Source of the DNA: Sindora glabra
Taxonomy: Eukaryota > Streptophyta > Magnoliopsida > Fabales > Fabaceae
Length of the DNA: 64,000 bases
NCBI GenBank assembly: GCA_020226215.1
Contig: CM035226.1
Span: 66,301,455-66,365,454 of the forward strand
Reading direction: 5' to 3'
A program made the position numbers and the translations under genes. Below the pieces are notes generated by a model that did no database searches, had not been told where the DNA came from, and saw nothing but the letters and a program-made list of their open reading frames with translations. Shown one piece after another: positions 35,451-49,139 of this stretch (within the stretch, counting starts at the first letter, position 1; every line of letters starts with the position of its first letter).

Positions 35451-37520
35451 ATTTTAAAAATTATTTTTTGTAGACTAAAGCCCCATTTATTCTATCATTA
35501 ATTTTACTTCTATCAAATTTGTTTCTTATAAATATTTTGTATTACATTTATCTCTAAAAAATAGTTAATTAGTTACTTTCATCCCTTTTTTGGTATTTTC
35601 TATCAACTAATGTTAATTACATTTTTATAGGCTAAAAGTAAAATTCTTGCATCTTTTAAGCAATTTTTTTTTTATTTTCCAAAAATTCCTTTAGCAAATG
35701 TTGAATTGTATGAAATAAATACTCATATAAATAATAAATTTGAAATATCTTACATATTTAAATTTAATTATATATTAATATTTAAATTATTGTAAAATTT
35801 TTATTTATAATATTTATTTTTATCATTTGTAAATATAAGTTAAAACATTTAATTATTCATAAATTTTTATTATCAATTTCATTACTTTTATATTATTTAT
35901 ATTTTATTTTTATTGTTCCATTTATGAAGTTATTAAACCATTAGTAGAATTACAAATGGATGCACCAAATTAATTAAATTATTATTTATAAATAACAAAA
36001 TTGATGCAAAATATCCATGAGGAATGAAATTGATATAACTAAAATTAATAAGGGATCAAATAGGATTTTAAACTACTTTATATATACAACTTCCTTAATT
36101 ATAATCTACTTAAAAAATTTTAATGTAATTATTTTATTATTATTAAATTATATATAATTTTACATTCTTATCATTTTTAGTTTTTAACGATAGTTTCCTC
36201 AATATTATTGTAATGATTATAAAGCTTTTTATTATATATTTCTATAATAAAACTTGTTATTACTTATGCTACAAATCATATTATTTATTATATATTATAA
36301 TAATTTTACTATTTTTATAATATATATCTTTTTCATCATCACATTTTTAAGAAGAACATGACTTGATAAAAAATAAATCTTTTTATAATATTTGGTACTA
36401 TAAATGATCCATTTTTGTTTAAGTGACATTTTAAAAATTGAAGCAAATGACAATTCAGAAAAACTATTTTGCATGTATATATATATATGTTAATCTTATT
36501 AATTTTTACTTTTAATATGTAATAAATTTAAATTTATTAAATAATTGTATAATATAATTTTTATCATATTATAATATTTCTTTTATTAATGTATGTTAAT
36601 TTTATTTTGTAAATTTAATTAATAAAAATTTAAATGATTGTTTATTATTTATGAAAACTTATTACATTTCTAATATATATTAAATAGGTACATAAATAAA
36701 AAATATGTTTATGATCCGAATTGTTAAGCTCTTTCTTATTTATCCTAAAGTTTGGGCTTCAACTCATTTCTCCATCATTTTAAGCAAAATAATAAATATA
36801 TAAAATTATTTAATTTGGAGGTAGTTTTTTTTTACATGCATTTTATGAATCAATTGATCGAAAACATTGGGTTTCACAACTTTTTAATTTGAGCTGATTT
36901 AGGGCTAGTTGATTAAATAAATTATTTACTAAATATTTAAAATAATTTTTTGACTTGATTAATTAGTTAAAGACTTCTAACTCAATTAATGAATCAATTA
37001 TTTGCTAAACACTCTTAAGATATAAATATTTATATTTGTTTGTATTGTCTATTGCATTGCAGAACATTATCTTTATCATAATTAGCCCTTTTTTATTTGT
37101 ATATTATGTATATTTGCCACATAAATGATATATTTGACTATAACTTTATCCATAAAATTAATTTATAGCATAAATAATATTTCATATCAAGTAAAGTTTT
37201 CTAACTTATATGATAGAATAAATGATACTTTACCACAAAGAATGTGTTTTTATAGCTTAATTTGTGGTACAAGTAATATTTTGTCATAGATAAAGTTTTT
37301 CTATAACATAAATTATACTTTTCCATAGGGAATGTTTTCTTGTAACTTAGTTTATAGTACAAGTAATATTTTGTTACATGTAAAGTTTTTTTGTGACATA
37401 ATTTTTTTAGTTTCTTTGTATATTTATTTAAATTTAATTTTTATGATAAGAGATAAAATTGCTATAATATTTTAATCTTCATGACATAATTTATGACATA
37501 AGTGTTAATTTGTTATAATG
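35451..37520 (-). mobile_element. 2.9-kb family, arm 1 (minus, truncated)
   Basis: This arm is the reverse complement of 39254-41450 across its length. Examples are gttgaattgtatgaaataaatactcatata against the complement at 41190-41220, and aaattacaaatagatgga-like blocks near 40940. It ends at 37520 with ttataatg, so the terminus read outward-in is CATTATAACAAATTAAC. The outer 700 bases of the family are missing. No transposase is recognised. Subterminal repeats with acaagtaatattttgt recur at about 37265 and 37362. Confidence 0.8.
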
Positions 37521-38044
37521 ATATCTTGCTGGATAGAGAATAATTTTAGAGTTAAAATAGCTTCAAGATGAAATTTATAAATAGTGACATGTTTTCTTCT
37601 TTTTATCTTCAACTCGAACTATGTTTTATCTTTTTTCATTTCCAATTCGCTCCTATGGCCAATGATTCCACTTTAGTTATTATATAATAACCAATATCTA
37701 AAATTTATATTATATATTGGTTATGAAAAACCACCATCTTTTTTAATACAATGATGTTGTCTTATTAACTAATATTTAACATTAATTAAAAAAACTAACA
37801 TCATAATAGACGAATATCTTTTTTCAAAAAATTAGATTTCTTTTCTTCTTATTATAGAATTAAAGAAAATAATAATAGATTAAATGTAAATGAAACAAAA
37901 AATGAGAAAGAAGGCAATATATCATGAATATATATTCCTCTATTTTATATACTTCCATTTTAGTACTTAAATATATATAAAATGAAAATTTTGTTATTTA
38001 TTATGAATAACAAACTTTATACTAAAAATAACATTACATGGCAT
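37521..38044. other. Inner spacer of the inverted repeat, left
   Basis: AT-rich. At 37670-37830, ttggttatga, atgatgttgtcttattaact and aactaacatcataatagac resemble CACTA-style subterminal repeats. Confidence 0.35.
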
Positions 38045-39240
38045 TTCTACAAGAATTAAAAGGAAAAGTGATTATCATTTGCATGTAATTCATCTATATT
38101 ACTTAATGGCTTCTGAGGTGTTTAATTCAATCAATTTAGTATTCATTAACCTTTTAAGGTGCTTGATTGCTTTATTTGCTGTGAACCTTTTAAGGTTCTT
38201 ATGTTTTAGAGTGAAATAAGCATGCTTCTTGCTCTATGTGCATGAAAGTTTGACATAGCATATAGCAACTAGCATGTCAATTTTCACATTGAAACACAAG
38301 AAATGTGAGATACTTATAGCAAATGAAGAAATCAAGCATCCTAGTGTTGATTAGAGGATAACACATGCCATCAATGTTTTATAATTAGAAATGTTTCAAA
38401 TCTTATGATCATAACAATCATATCAAACCATAGATATGTTCATGACCATTTTTTTGAATGTAGAAGATAACCATGATTTGATGCTATGCCCTTGAGCATA
38501 AGAAGTTGGTTATAAGATTAAGATAAAAGATGTAAATCATAGTATTAAACATTGAAAAATAACTAAAATCTTCTAAGGCTTCTTCAATGAAAGAACTTGT
38601 GTCTGCATTTTAGCAATAAACATAAAAATTCAATAAAGAATATGCAAGGATTATTATTTGCACATAATTCCTCCATGTTGCTTAATGGCTTCTAAGGTGT
38701 TTGATTCAATTAATTTCATATTTATTGATTTTGAGGTGCTTAATTGCTTTATTTTTTATAAACCTCTTAGGGTTCTTATGTTTTAGTATGGAAATAGACA
38801 TGCTTCTTACTCTATGTACGCATCAAAGTTTGACATAACACATAGAGTAAGTAACATGTTCATTTTCAAATTGAAACATAGGAAGTGTGAGATGCTCATA
38901 GCAAATGAAAAAAGTAAGCACCCCAACATTAATTGGAAGATAACACATGCCATCAATGTTACATATTAGAAATGCTTCAAATCTTATGATTATGGAAATT
39001 ACATCAAACTATAGATATGCTTATGATCGTTTACTTAGGTGAAGAAGATAACCATAATTTGATGTGATGCCTATGACTATAAGAGACTACTTTTGAAATT
39101 AAGATGAATGATGTAAATAATAATATTTAACATTGACAAGTAACTAGAATCTCCCAAAGTTCCTTCAATTAAAAGATTTATGTCTGCACTTCAGAAATGA
39201 ACATAAAAATTCTACAAAATATTTGAAAAGATCCTTATCA
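38045..39240 (+). repeat. Tandem duplication, 2 x about 583 bp
   Basis: Units at 38045-38628 and 38629-39209, plus the first 30 bases of a third unit, align throughout. Both contain cttaatggcttctragg, acacatgccatcaatgtt and cttgtgtctgca or tatgtctgca near the end. Spacings are 584 and 581. The units differ at roughly one base in eight by eye. No ORF of note. It forms most of the loop between the inverted arms. Confidence 0.85.
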
Positions 39241-39253
39241 GAAGTCCTTATAA

Positions 39254-42175
39254 AATTATAACAAATTAATGCTTGTGCCATAAATTATGTCATGAAAATT
39301 AAAAAATTGTGACAATTTTTTTCTCTTATAACAAGGATAAAAAATTCAAAAAACTTTAATTATGGAAAAATATTACTTGTCCTATGAAAAACTTTACCTA
39401 TGACAAAATATAATTTATACCTTAAAATATGTTATAGGAACATATTCCCTATAGCAAAGTATCATTAGTTCTATTATATAAGTTGAAAAACTTTACTTAT
39501 GGCAAAATATTACTTATCTTACAAATTAATTCTATGGATAAAGTTATAGCCAAATATAACAAAAATATAAGTAAAAAAATATTGCTTGTGTTATGAAAAA
39601 CTTTACCCATGATAAAATATAATTTATGTCTTAAAATATGTTATAGGAACATATTTCGTATAGCAAAGTATCATTAGTTCTATCATATAAGTCGATAACC
39701 TTTACTTGTAGCAAAATATTATTTATATTATAAATTAATTCTATGGATAAAGTCATAACCAAATATATTATTTCTATGGTGAATATACATATAAAAAAAG
39801 TTAATTATAATAGGTATAACATGTAATATTGTATAAAATAAAAAATATGTAAATGTTTATATATTAAGAGTGTTTAGCAAATACCTAATTTATTATCTAT
39901 GTTAGAGGCCTTTAATTGATTAACCAAGTTAAATAATTATTTTGTGTTTAGTTTACAATTTATTTAATCAATTAATTAGCCTCTAATCAACTAAAATAAA
40001 AAAGCTATGGAACCTAGCATTTTCAATAAGTTAATTTATAAAATATATGTAAAAAGATAAAAATATCCCCAAATTGTATAGTTATGTAATTTTATTATTT
40101 TGCTTAAAATGATTGAAGAAAGAGTTGAACACCAAATCTTAGGATATAGAAAAGAAAGCTTAGCCATTAAGTTCCCAAACTTTTTTGTTTGTTTATGTAC
40201 CAATTTAATATAACTTAGAATGTAAACATTCTTTATAAATAATAAATAACCATTTACCTTTTCATTAATTAAACTTTCATAATAAAATGAATACACATAA
40301 ACAAAATAATATTATAATACATTATAGATTGCATTTTAAAATTATATAATGAATTTAAATTCTTCACACATTAAACATAAAAATTAATAAGATTAACCTA
40401 TGCATATATATAATGTATACAAACACAACAGTTTTTTCAATTTATCAATTGATCCAATTTTTAAAACATCATTTAAATAAAAATAGATCATTCAAAGTAT
40501 AAAATGTTATAAAAAGATTTTTTTTTATCAAGTCACGCTTTTTCATAAAAAATTTGATAATGAAGAAGATATATATATTATAAAAATAGTAAAATCATTA
40601 TAATATATATAAATAATATGATTTATAGTATAAGTGATAACAAGTTTTATCATAAGAATATGTAATAATAAGTTTTGCTTTCATCATTTTGATATGAAGG
40701 AAACTTTTAATAAAAAATTAAAAATAATAATTATGCAAAAATATATATAATTTAATAATAATTAAATCATTAGATTAAAAATTTATTTAAGTAAATTATA
40801 TTAAAAGAAGTGGTGCATATAAAATATTCTAAAACCCAATTTTGGTCCTTTATTAATTTCAATTATATCAATTTCATTCTTTATAGATATTTTATATCAG
40901 TTTCAACTTTAATAAATAATAATTTAATTAATTTAGTCCATCTATTTGTAATTTTATTATTGGATTAATGATTTGATAAATAGAAGGATAAAAATAAGAT
41001 ATAAATAATATATAAGGATGAAATTGGTACTAAAAATTTGTGAAAAATTAGATGATTTAACTTATATTTGTAAATGATAAAAAAAATATTATAAATAAAA
41101 AATAGAAGAAATAAATTCATTATAATTTAAATATTAATTTATAATTAAAATTTAAATATACATAATAGTTCAAAGTTATGATTTATATGAGTATTTATTT
41201 CATATAATTCAACTGTTGTTAAGGAATTTTAGAAAATAATAAAAAATTACTAGAAAAATGTAGAAATTTTAATTTTATCTTATAATAAATTAATTAACAA
41301 TGATTAATAAAAAACATTTATAGAGGGATAAAATTAACTAATTAAATATTTATAAGAGATAAAATTTATACAAGAGATTTGCGAAGGTCATATTTGATGT
41401 AAGTGAAGTTATTAATGGAGTAAGTGGAGTTTTAGCCTATACAAAATAATTTTGAAAAAAAAATCATAAAGCTTTTTAGCATTAATATATTTTTATTATG
41501 TATATTTATTTAATATTTTATTATTAAATAATTAGTGTCGTATCAGTGTAGTTTTATTTGTAAAATTAGCCAACTAACTAAAACTTTATATAAAATATAT
41601 TACATTATAATATTAAGAAAGTAAACTTGCATAATGGTAAGGCTTGACATTCCTTAACTTAGAGATTTAGGTTTAATTTCCCATAATTGCAATTTATAGT
41701 TTCCAAATAGATAGAGCTTTTATAGTTTAGACTAGCTTAATGTAGGTTAAAAGATTAACATGTTTTAGGAGATGTGTAAATCAAATGACAAGTTAGCACC
41801 TAATCGAATCGGTTATTTAATCAATTCAATTTGGATATATGAAAATTATTTTAGTAAGCTACATTAATTTTCATAGTAATTTTATTTTATTTTTTGTCAT
41901 AATTTTATTTGTTGTAGTATTATCTACTAGCCATAAATATACTTTTTTTTGCCACATTTGTACTTGTGGTAAAGAAATTTATTAGTTACAAGTGAATTTA
42001 TGATGGAAAAAATCATTTATGCTATAAAGTCTTTTTTGTAGCAATTTTCTTAACACACTTACTTGTATCATAAGTCTATCCAACCAACATTCATATGGCT
42101 AAGAAACACAATCACAAAAATTTTAATCTTTGTGTCACAATTTTGATCAAGCACAAGTAATAATTTATTATAGTG
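39254..42175 (+). mobile_element. 2.9-kb family, arm 2 (plus, most complete)
   Basis: This is the fullest copy of an unnamed repeat also seen at 35451-37520 (inverted) and 59951-62650 (direct). The right end reverse-complements to CACTATAATAAATTATTAC and the left terminus, best preserved in arm 1, is CATTATAACAAATTAAC, giving a TIR of about 24 bp with 19 matches. The left subterminal region holds a duplicated unit of about 210 bp (39369-39577 and 39578-39785) built on acttatggcaaaatattactt and ataagtcgataac motifs. Starting with CACTA suggests, but does not prove, that superfamily; flanks taa and caa are not an exact TSD. No transposase ORF is visible; the minus ORF at 40036-40296 is in AT-rich filler. 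Confidence 0.7.
41635..41682 (+). ncRNA. SINE-like tRNA-derived head within arm 2
   Basis: tggtaaggcttgac resembles an RNA polymerase III A box and aggtttaatttccc, 35 bases on, a B box (GGTTCGATTCC type). Between them, attccttaacttagag resembles the anticodon-arm region of tRNA-derived SINEs. The B box has lost its TCGA core here but keeps it in the copy at 62320. It was therefore already in the family ancestor. Confidence 0.45.
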
Positions 42176-43513
42176 CAAATGCTTTGTAGAATTTCTATAT
42201 TTACGGTTGAATAATGGAAATAAGTTTTTGGATGAAACTTAGATCAACTCTAAAAACTTCTAAAAGGATTGATTTTTAGAATCCATCACCAAAGAAGGCT
42301 TCTAGACTATAGTATTTACATTACCTAGCCTATTGAGAAAATTTAGGAATCTTTTAAGGTTCCTTCCAAAATGTGGATACAATTCCATATAAAAACTCTG
42401 AAAGTTCCTTGGGTCTTCCAAACAGCCATGGTAAAGCCAAATACCAAGATTTACAACCCTACTTAGAAGCCTTTTCTTTATGAAATGAGATTTATCTTGA
42501 AAGATGATAAACTTATTATTAGGAAACCTTATTTATAGGTCAAGAGCAAAGTAATTAGACGTTAGTTATTAATTAAAAATTAATGTCATAAGTTGTCAAG
42601 ATTTATTTTTTGGACAATTGTGATTTGTATAAAGAATCCAAAGACATTAATCGGATGTCTTTACAAGCTTTTCTCAACAAAGCTATTTTAGAATTTTACT
42701 ATTTTCTAAAAACATGCAAGATGTTGAAAACTTAAGTTTGGAAATTTGCTAATTTTTTAAACCAATTAGAAAACATCATTCCTAAAACAAATAAGGTCTA
42801 ATCTTTTAAAATTATGGAAAAAATGATGACTTCAACAAATGGAACCTCATTTGAAAACCAACAAAAACATTGAGGTCTTTTTTCAAAAAGAAGACTTTGT
42901 AATCATATTAATAACATATTACTTTGGAAAACTTTTTTTTATAAGGAAAGCATATTTTCATTATTTAATGAAGGTTTTCAAAAGCATAAAAATATTTCTA
43001 AAATCCAAATGCCTTTATAAAATACCTTGAATTTTGAAAACCATTTCTTGTTCTCTTTTTCCTTTAAAAAATTATGGATCTTTTATACCCCAAAAACATA
43101 TAGACAAAATGCTTGAACTTATGCAATTAATCTTTTATTATTAAAGTCAAGTCATAAAATAATTATAAAAAGTAAGATTTTACAAACAAATGCTTTAATA
43201 TGATAGTTATCAACCAGATTAACTATTAATAGTATCCTTAAAATAAGAGATGGAATGGTCTTTAAGTATTGGAAATCATTTCAAATTATTGCCTATGCTA
43301 AAGTAAATTTCCTATATATTCCATGCTAATTTTTTTATGGGTTTTAATTAGAAAATTATAGATATATACACACAAAACTTATATTCAAACAACTTCTCTT
43401 ACCATAAATTCTTTTTCTAAACACTTATAAGATTATAAACAAAAGATAATTTTAAGTATAATCACAAGCATAATATTATGTATATATTCACACAATAGAA
43501 ATGACAAGAGGTA
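42176..43513. other. Non-coding, nothing firm
   Basis: Moderately complex sequence with direct-repeat-like aaacttctaaaagg motifs. The 63-codon ORF at 42839-43030 is lysine- and phenylalanine-rich and resembles nothing known. This may be a remnant of the element interrupted by the gypsy insertion. Confidence 0.35.
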
Positions 43514-46500
43514 TGTGGGGTTATTACTTTGAAACTAACCTTATACTATCCAACCTTCAGGTATAGTGAAGACAACCTCTGTGGCTTCTAACACTTTTCC
43601 TATGAGCTATTAAAGTGAAAATAGCGTCTCAAGCTTTGATACTATTTTATATAGATCATTATAGTGAAGATAGCTTTTCATGCTTTCGTCACCTTTCATT
43701 TTAACTTATTATAGTGCAAATAGCCTTTCAAGTTTTTGACACTTTTCATTTTAGTGAATATAAACTTGTAGTCTTCATATGCTTTGTTAATTTAGAAAAT
43801 ATAGATCATTGGCTTTTTTTTTTACACTTTCATTGGTGCATATAGACTCACATAGTCTTCAAAACCTTTTTCACAATTTCATAACAATATTAGGGTAGGG
43901 TCAAAATACTTTCCATGCCGTAAACATCACATGGACAATATTATATTCACAATAATATAATCTAGCAAAATAGTATATGCAATCAACTTATCCTATTTCA
44001 AGTAACATGTTAGATTATATATCATAGTGCTCAATACATCCATACTCATACACAAGAGTTCATTAACTCTTCATATCATATCATATTATTTTTTCACTAG
44101 TGCATGTATCATTAATAAGATAATTCACAATCATAATTCATGCACTAATAGCATGTTCATGCTCACATTTTTTTGGCTTAAAACCATGTAGCATTACTTT
44201 TATTTTTCATATCTATTCTTTCCACATTCAAATATAAGTTTAGAGTAATACTTGCATACAATCTTAAACTATATCAAAGAAATATTTTTATTTTAAAAAT
44301 GAACCATAACATATGGTTTTTACCTAGAAAAACCATGAAGAATAAACTTGAGTTTCTTTCCAAGTTTTACCATTTCCAAACCTAAGCATATCTAAGCCCG
44401 CACTTTATGTTTATTCTAACAAGTAAGAAAACTATTTTTCCTTATTGATTCAAACATACATACACCATATAATAGTATAAAAACTACACAAGTTCATCAT
44501 ATATCATCAATAACACATATGCATTTAAGCCTAAGCATTTGCTAGGTTTGATTAAGCAACTAATACTTGAAAATCCCATTTTAAATACAAAACTTCATTG
44601 AAATTTTATAAAAAATTTTAGATCTAGAATAGGAGTATTAAAACTCATATTGTAACATTTTTCAAGTTTGAAATAAGTTATATAAGTTACTTATACATCA
44701 AATTATCAAAACACCTTAAAAGTGACACACTTAGCTTTTGATATTCCAAATTTTAAATCAAACTTTCCTAAAATTTTCTAGAAATTTCTCACCATGAAAA
44801 AAAGGTACTAATTTTCATTTTTCAACCATTTTCTTCTTAAAATATTTTACAAAAACATCTAAAACACTTTACTAGTAAATTGCTTTGTAAGAGATAATTT
44901 TTCTTTTTAAAAATATAATTTTTAATGCTATTTTCCAACATAATACTGTGGGCTTTAAAGCTCATTTTCAACTTGTTTTTTCTTCAAAAACTTTGATATA
45001 AATGTGCACTAACATTTTCAAATAATTTAGAAACAAATGTAACAAGAAAAAAAGGGATTTTTTTTCAAGATTCTAATGAAGAACCCAAGAGTTTCAGATA
45101 TGGTTTTCAAAATTATTTTTGCTTGAAAAGTTTGATGTAACAATCATTTAATATCTCTAGTAGGGTTTAAAAATATTTACATTTGTTTTTATTATAAAAA
45201 TAAAATTTTTCCCTAGGATACATAGTAGTACTCATGAGCTTCTTATTGTTTTCAATGAAATTTTTGTTTTTTCTTTGCACAAACCCATGTTTTACAAAAT
45301 GGCTATCTAAAAACTAAAAATGGAATTGTCCTTTTTCAAATCAATTTCATGAACCTTCTTCTTAATTTCTTTGCAAATCCTTTCTCAAAAAGAAAACATT
45401 TTATCTTTTTTTCAAGAAAATCTTTTTGATAATTTATCTTTTTAAATTAAGGAAATCATTTTCCAAAATAAAAGATGTTTCTAACTTCATAGCTTTTCAA
45501 AGTTTCAACCTTCTTAAATTAGAAGATTTCTTTTAAAAACATAAGATAACTTAAAATGTTAAACTTTATCTAAGATTTATCTTCTCAAACCAAGAATGCT
45601 ATAATGACAACTTTTTAAAACAGAAGATGTTTTCAAAAATAAAAACTTTCCAAAATGCTTTATTTAAAGAAAACCTTCTCTAAACCACATCTTTTCCAAT
45701 ATCTTTTTCTTTCCACTTTTTAGGAAAAGTTTTCAAGATTACATCCTCATAGATCGTGCAAGCATAGGATTAGACAAGACTTCATGTATTAAGAAAAACC
45801 CCTTTTTTTAAAGACTTATTTTGTTTCTTCTTTTGGAAAACACTTTTATAAGTTTATAAAAAGAATAAGATTCATCATTCATTTTTCAACATCCAACCTT
45901 TTTAAGTTTAAAATGACATCTTGTGTTTTTCATGATGAAAATATCTTTCTAAATTTAAAGAAAACAAGATCCACCATGAAAATTATGGCTTCAATACACA
46001 ATCAAGCAAATCACATATATATTTCATACATATCAAACTTTCTTAAAGAAAACCTAAAAGAAAATAGGTAGATTTTCACTTACCTTTCAAATGTTTGCTT
46101 GGTTTTTCTACAATCCAATGGATTCAAGTTTATTATCCACAAAATACCATAAGATTAGTGTACAAGCTAATAAAATAATCATTAAAAAAATGAAACCACT
46201 AAAATGATTATCTCTTTTACCTTCCTCTATAATGATCAAGAGCTTTCTCTAAGAAACTCTAACTAAAACTCAAGAACTCACAAAGATTTTTTAAGAACTC
46301 CTTTAGGAAGTATGAAGAAGAAGAAAAGAACTTTAATAAAAACTTCCTTACGTTCTTTTTCTTTCACTAACCATGGCCTTCTCTCTCTTTTCTTAAGTTT
46401 TGTGTGCAAGATAAAGCTCAAGGCCACTTTTATTTGTAGTGAAGCTCAAGGGCTTTTTTTATCATTGCTTTATCTCTTATATCTTCAAATCAGTCACTCA

Positions 46501-47349
46501 TAATTTTGCTCCATTAAAGAAGATAAAATCTTCATAATATTCTTTTCATTATTGCTTATATTTCCTCACAACTCTAATTCTCTAATAGAATAATGTACAT
46601 TATCTTTTTAATATCTTATAAAATCTTCAAATAAAATTAATAGTATTTAAGTATAAATGATGAAACTCCTTTGTTCACACTAGAAATCTATTGTAATCTT
46701 CTCATATTAAATGCTCATATTGTCTTTAATTCACATGGAAGCTTCTTGCTTGTTTCCTACTAACCTATATGTTGAATTTCATAATACTCTATTTCATAAA
46801 ATCTACTTAATATCTAATATAATCTTTTTATATCCTTGAAAATATTCCTTCCATGTGATAGCATTGATTGTATTCTCACCTACACATGGATGACATTGCT
46901 TTTAAACATGTGATCCAAGCCTTATTAAAATAATGCTTTGTATTCCATATTAACACATATTAAAATGACATTTCCTACTCTAAATCATCATTTTTTATTT
47001 TTCTAGTAAAATCATCATTTGGAAAACTTCTTAGAAATTTCTCTAATGCCCTAAAGTAAAGTCTTTTTACCTTTCTTGCCTTAAAATATGTGCATTACAT
47101 TTTGGTGTTGTCAAAATTTATAATTATGACACCTTGGCCTTTTTATAGAATGCTTCTAAGTAAAGCCCTCAAGTCACTTCAAAATTCTATTAACCTTGGC
47201 TTTTAAATAATTTTAATTTTTCATGATAAATTCTAATGAATTTCTTATCCTTTAATATTAATGGGCATTTCCACTACTTATCTACTAATAAATACTTTCT
47301 AATTAAATTCTAATACTCTTAATCAATCAAATTTCTATTGAGTATTACA
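43514..47349 (-). repeat. 3-prime LTR of gypsy element, 3.8 kb
   Basis: Parallels 50488-53840, from ttattacttt(g/c)(a/c)aactaaccttat to gggtattaca or gagtattaca. Its low-coordinate end (43555-43880) is an array of imperfect units of about 55 bp: tatagtgaagatagcctttcaagctttygacactttycatttta. It keeps about 360 bp at 45345-45700 that the other LTR lacks. Confidence 0.85.
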
Positions 47350-47366
47350 AATTCTAACCCCTTAAA

Positions 47367-47768
47367 GAAAATTCATCCCCTAATTTTCATTAAATGAGAT
47401 GGATTTACATAGAATTATCAACAACTTATGTGTAATTGTTTAAGGGATTTTATTGAATAATCCAAGATGCTTTTCTTTCATAACCAAATCTTACTAGTCC
47501 TTCTATCAGTGATTCTTATTATTTTCAATTAACCTTATTTACACATTCTTGAAGAAAATGTTTATCATCTATTGATGAGGATTCAAATTTTCTATTGAGG
47601 TCATTAATTGATAACATCCCACAACTATGATTTCAAATCTTTAGCTTGCTTATTACCTTAAGTACAATTACGGCCTATAAGGCCAGAAACATCTTTAAAA
47701 AGTCTAACAAAATTATTTCTATCAAATATCAAACATACTATAAGCTAGTTCACATTCCAAGAAACTAC
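47367..47768 (-). other. Gypsy interior next to 3-prime LTR
   Basis: This should hold the end of pol. Apart from a purine run (complement of 47350-47366) and a gatgaatttt that resembles the usual gacgaattt before the PPT, no coding motif could be read. Confidence 0.4.
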
Positions 47769-49132
47769 TGTTAGTGCATATACCCTAAAACTAATCATAT
47801 TGATGATTGTAAATTTGAATCATTTTATTTTAATGACAATTCTAATTATCATATTTATATATATTATTTGTGTAATATATTTAATTATGATAATAATCTT
47901 AGAATAATTATATTCTTAAATGTCCCTAGTCATATATCATTGTGGATTGGGTTACTTTGATATGTTAAGACTAGCATGTGCAGTGACTTATATAAGATAT
48001 TAAGTCTACACATGGGTACAAGTTATTATATACTGAATCGACCTATCTTAAGAACACTACATGGATTGTTATATGAGTGTCATGAGTGATTCTTAGTATT
48101 TATTATTATGATAGTCCTTTGACCTAAGATTGCCAAGGTTCCTTACATATGAGTTCATATTTTGATACTATTCTATGTTACTCATGGTTAAGTGAATGTA
48201 AGGGTAGTTATTGGATATGTTACATATCAAGCAGAGGGGTTTATGTAATCAAGATAGAATTTATCCTTCCTATATAACAGGAGTAACATTTATGGACCCC
48301 TTGATTAAGTAAAGTTGAGAAAATGCATAGCCATGCTCAGATGAATTGATATGGGATATCAATTATATTTGTTTTAGTCAGCTTACTTAGGAATCAAGAA
48401 ACCTCAAGATTGGGCTATACGGGAATGACATGGTCTATATCTCGTGCTCAATCTAGATGTTTAAGACAAAAAGACATAGATGATGATCATGTATAAAAGT
48501 TTAATCGAATCATTGACTTTCTGATTACTTAGGTAACAATGATGTATTGTTAGACACTGCTCATTATTTATGATCATTAACATGATTAATGATCATTACC
48601 AATGTAATGAGAACCTATAGGGTCGCACACTTAGAGCCTAGTGGAATTGGAATTAATGGACCAAATTATTTGGGCCTAATATTTAGGAATTCCATGTTAT
48701 AATTATAAGGCCCAATAATAAGCCTATAATTATACATGAAACGAGGCCCAATTAGTTAGGATTTTCTATGCACTTATTTAAAGAAGCTTGTTAGGTAATA
48801 ATAAAGGATTATTATTCATGCATCCCAAGCATAGAAAAACTCTAGCACCTCTCCTTGACCATAACCTTTAAAAAGGCATAGCTAGTACTATGAGGCAAAG
48901 GAGAAGGATTCCAACCAATGTTCGGGTAGATGTTCATTGGTGATTTACTGGTTCGTATGGATACCTCGAAGTCTTCGGCCAAAAGGAAGTTGAAGAGGTG
49001 ATCAACGAACGAGTTCTTGAGCCATCCCAAAAAGGCATTCAATGAATCCCTATCCTAATCTCATGTTTTGCATGGATCCATTGGTTAGGATCGGTTAATT
49101 CCGCTGCGCCTATTTGGCTCTCGATGCCAACA
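47769..49132 (+). mobile_element. Solo LTR, 1364 bp, nested in gypsy
   Basis: Begins TGTTAGTGCATATACCC and ends GATGCCAACA, with inverted TGTTRG/CCAACA ends. Flanks actac (47764-47768) and actgc (49133-49137) match at 4 of 5. It parallels the solo LTR at 33289-34944: tagaactag-like catgt(g/a)(t/c)agtgact, gtcctttgacctaagat, gaacctatagggtcgcacac and gcatggatcc...ttaggat occur in the same order. It lacks the AT-palindrome block of the other copy. The minus ORF 48842-49042 inside is a chance reading. Confidence 0.8.
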
Positions 49133-49139
49133 ACTGCTA

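Noticed and set aside
40036..40296. 86-codon minus-strand ORF in arm 2
   Set aside because: Not conserved in arm 1 or copy 3 and compositionally biased.
46312..46503. 63-codon ORF in the gypsy LTR
   Set aside because: Lies within the LTR and is not kept in the other LTR.
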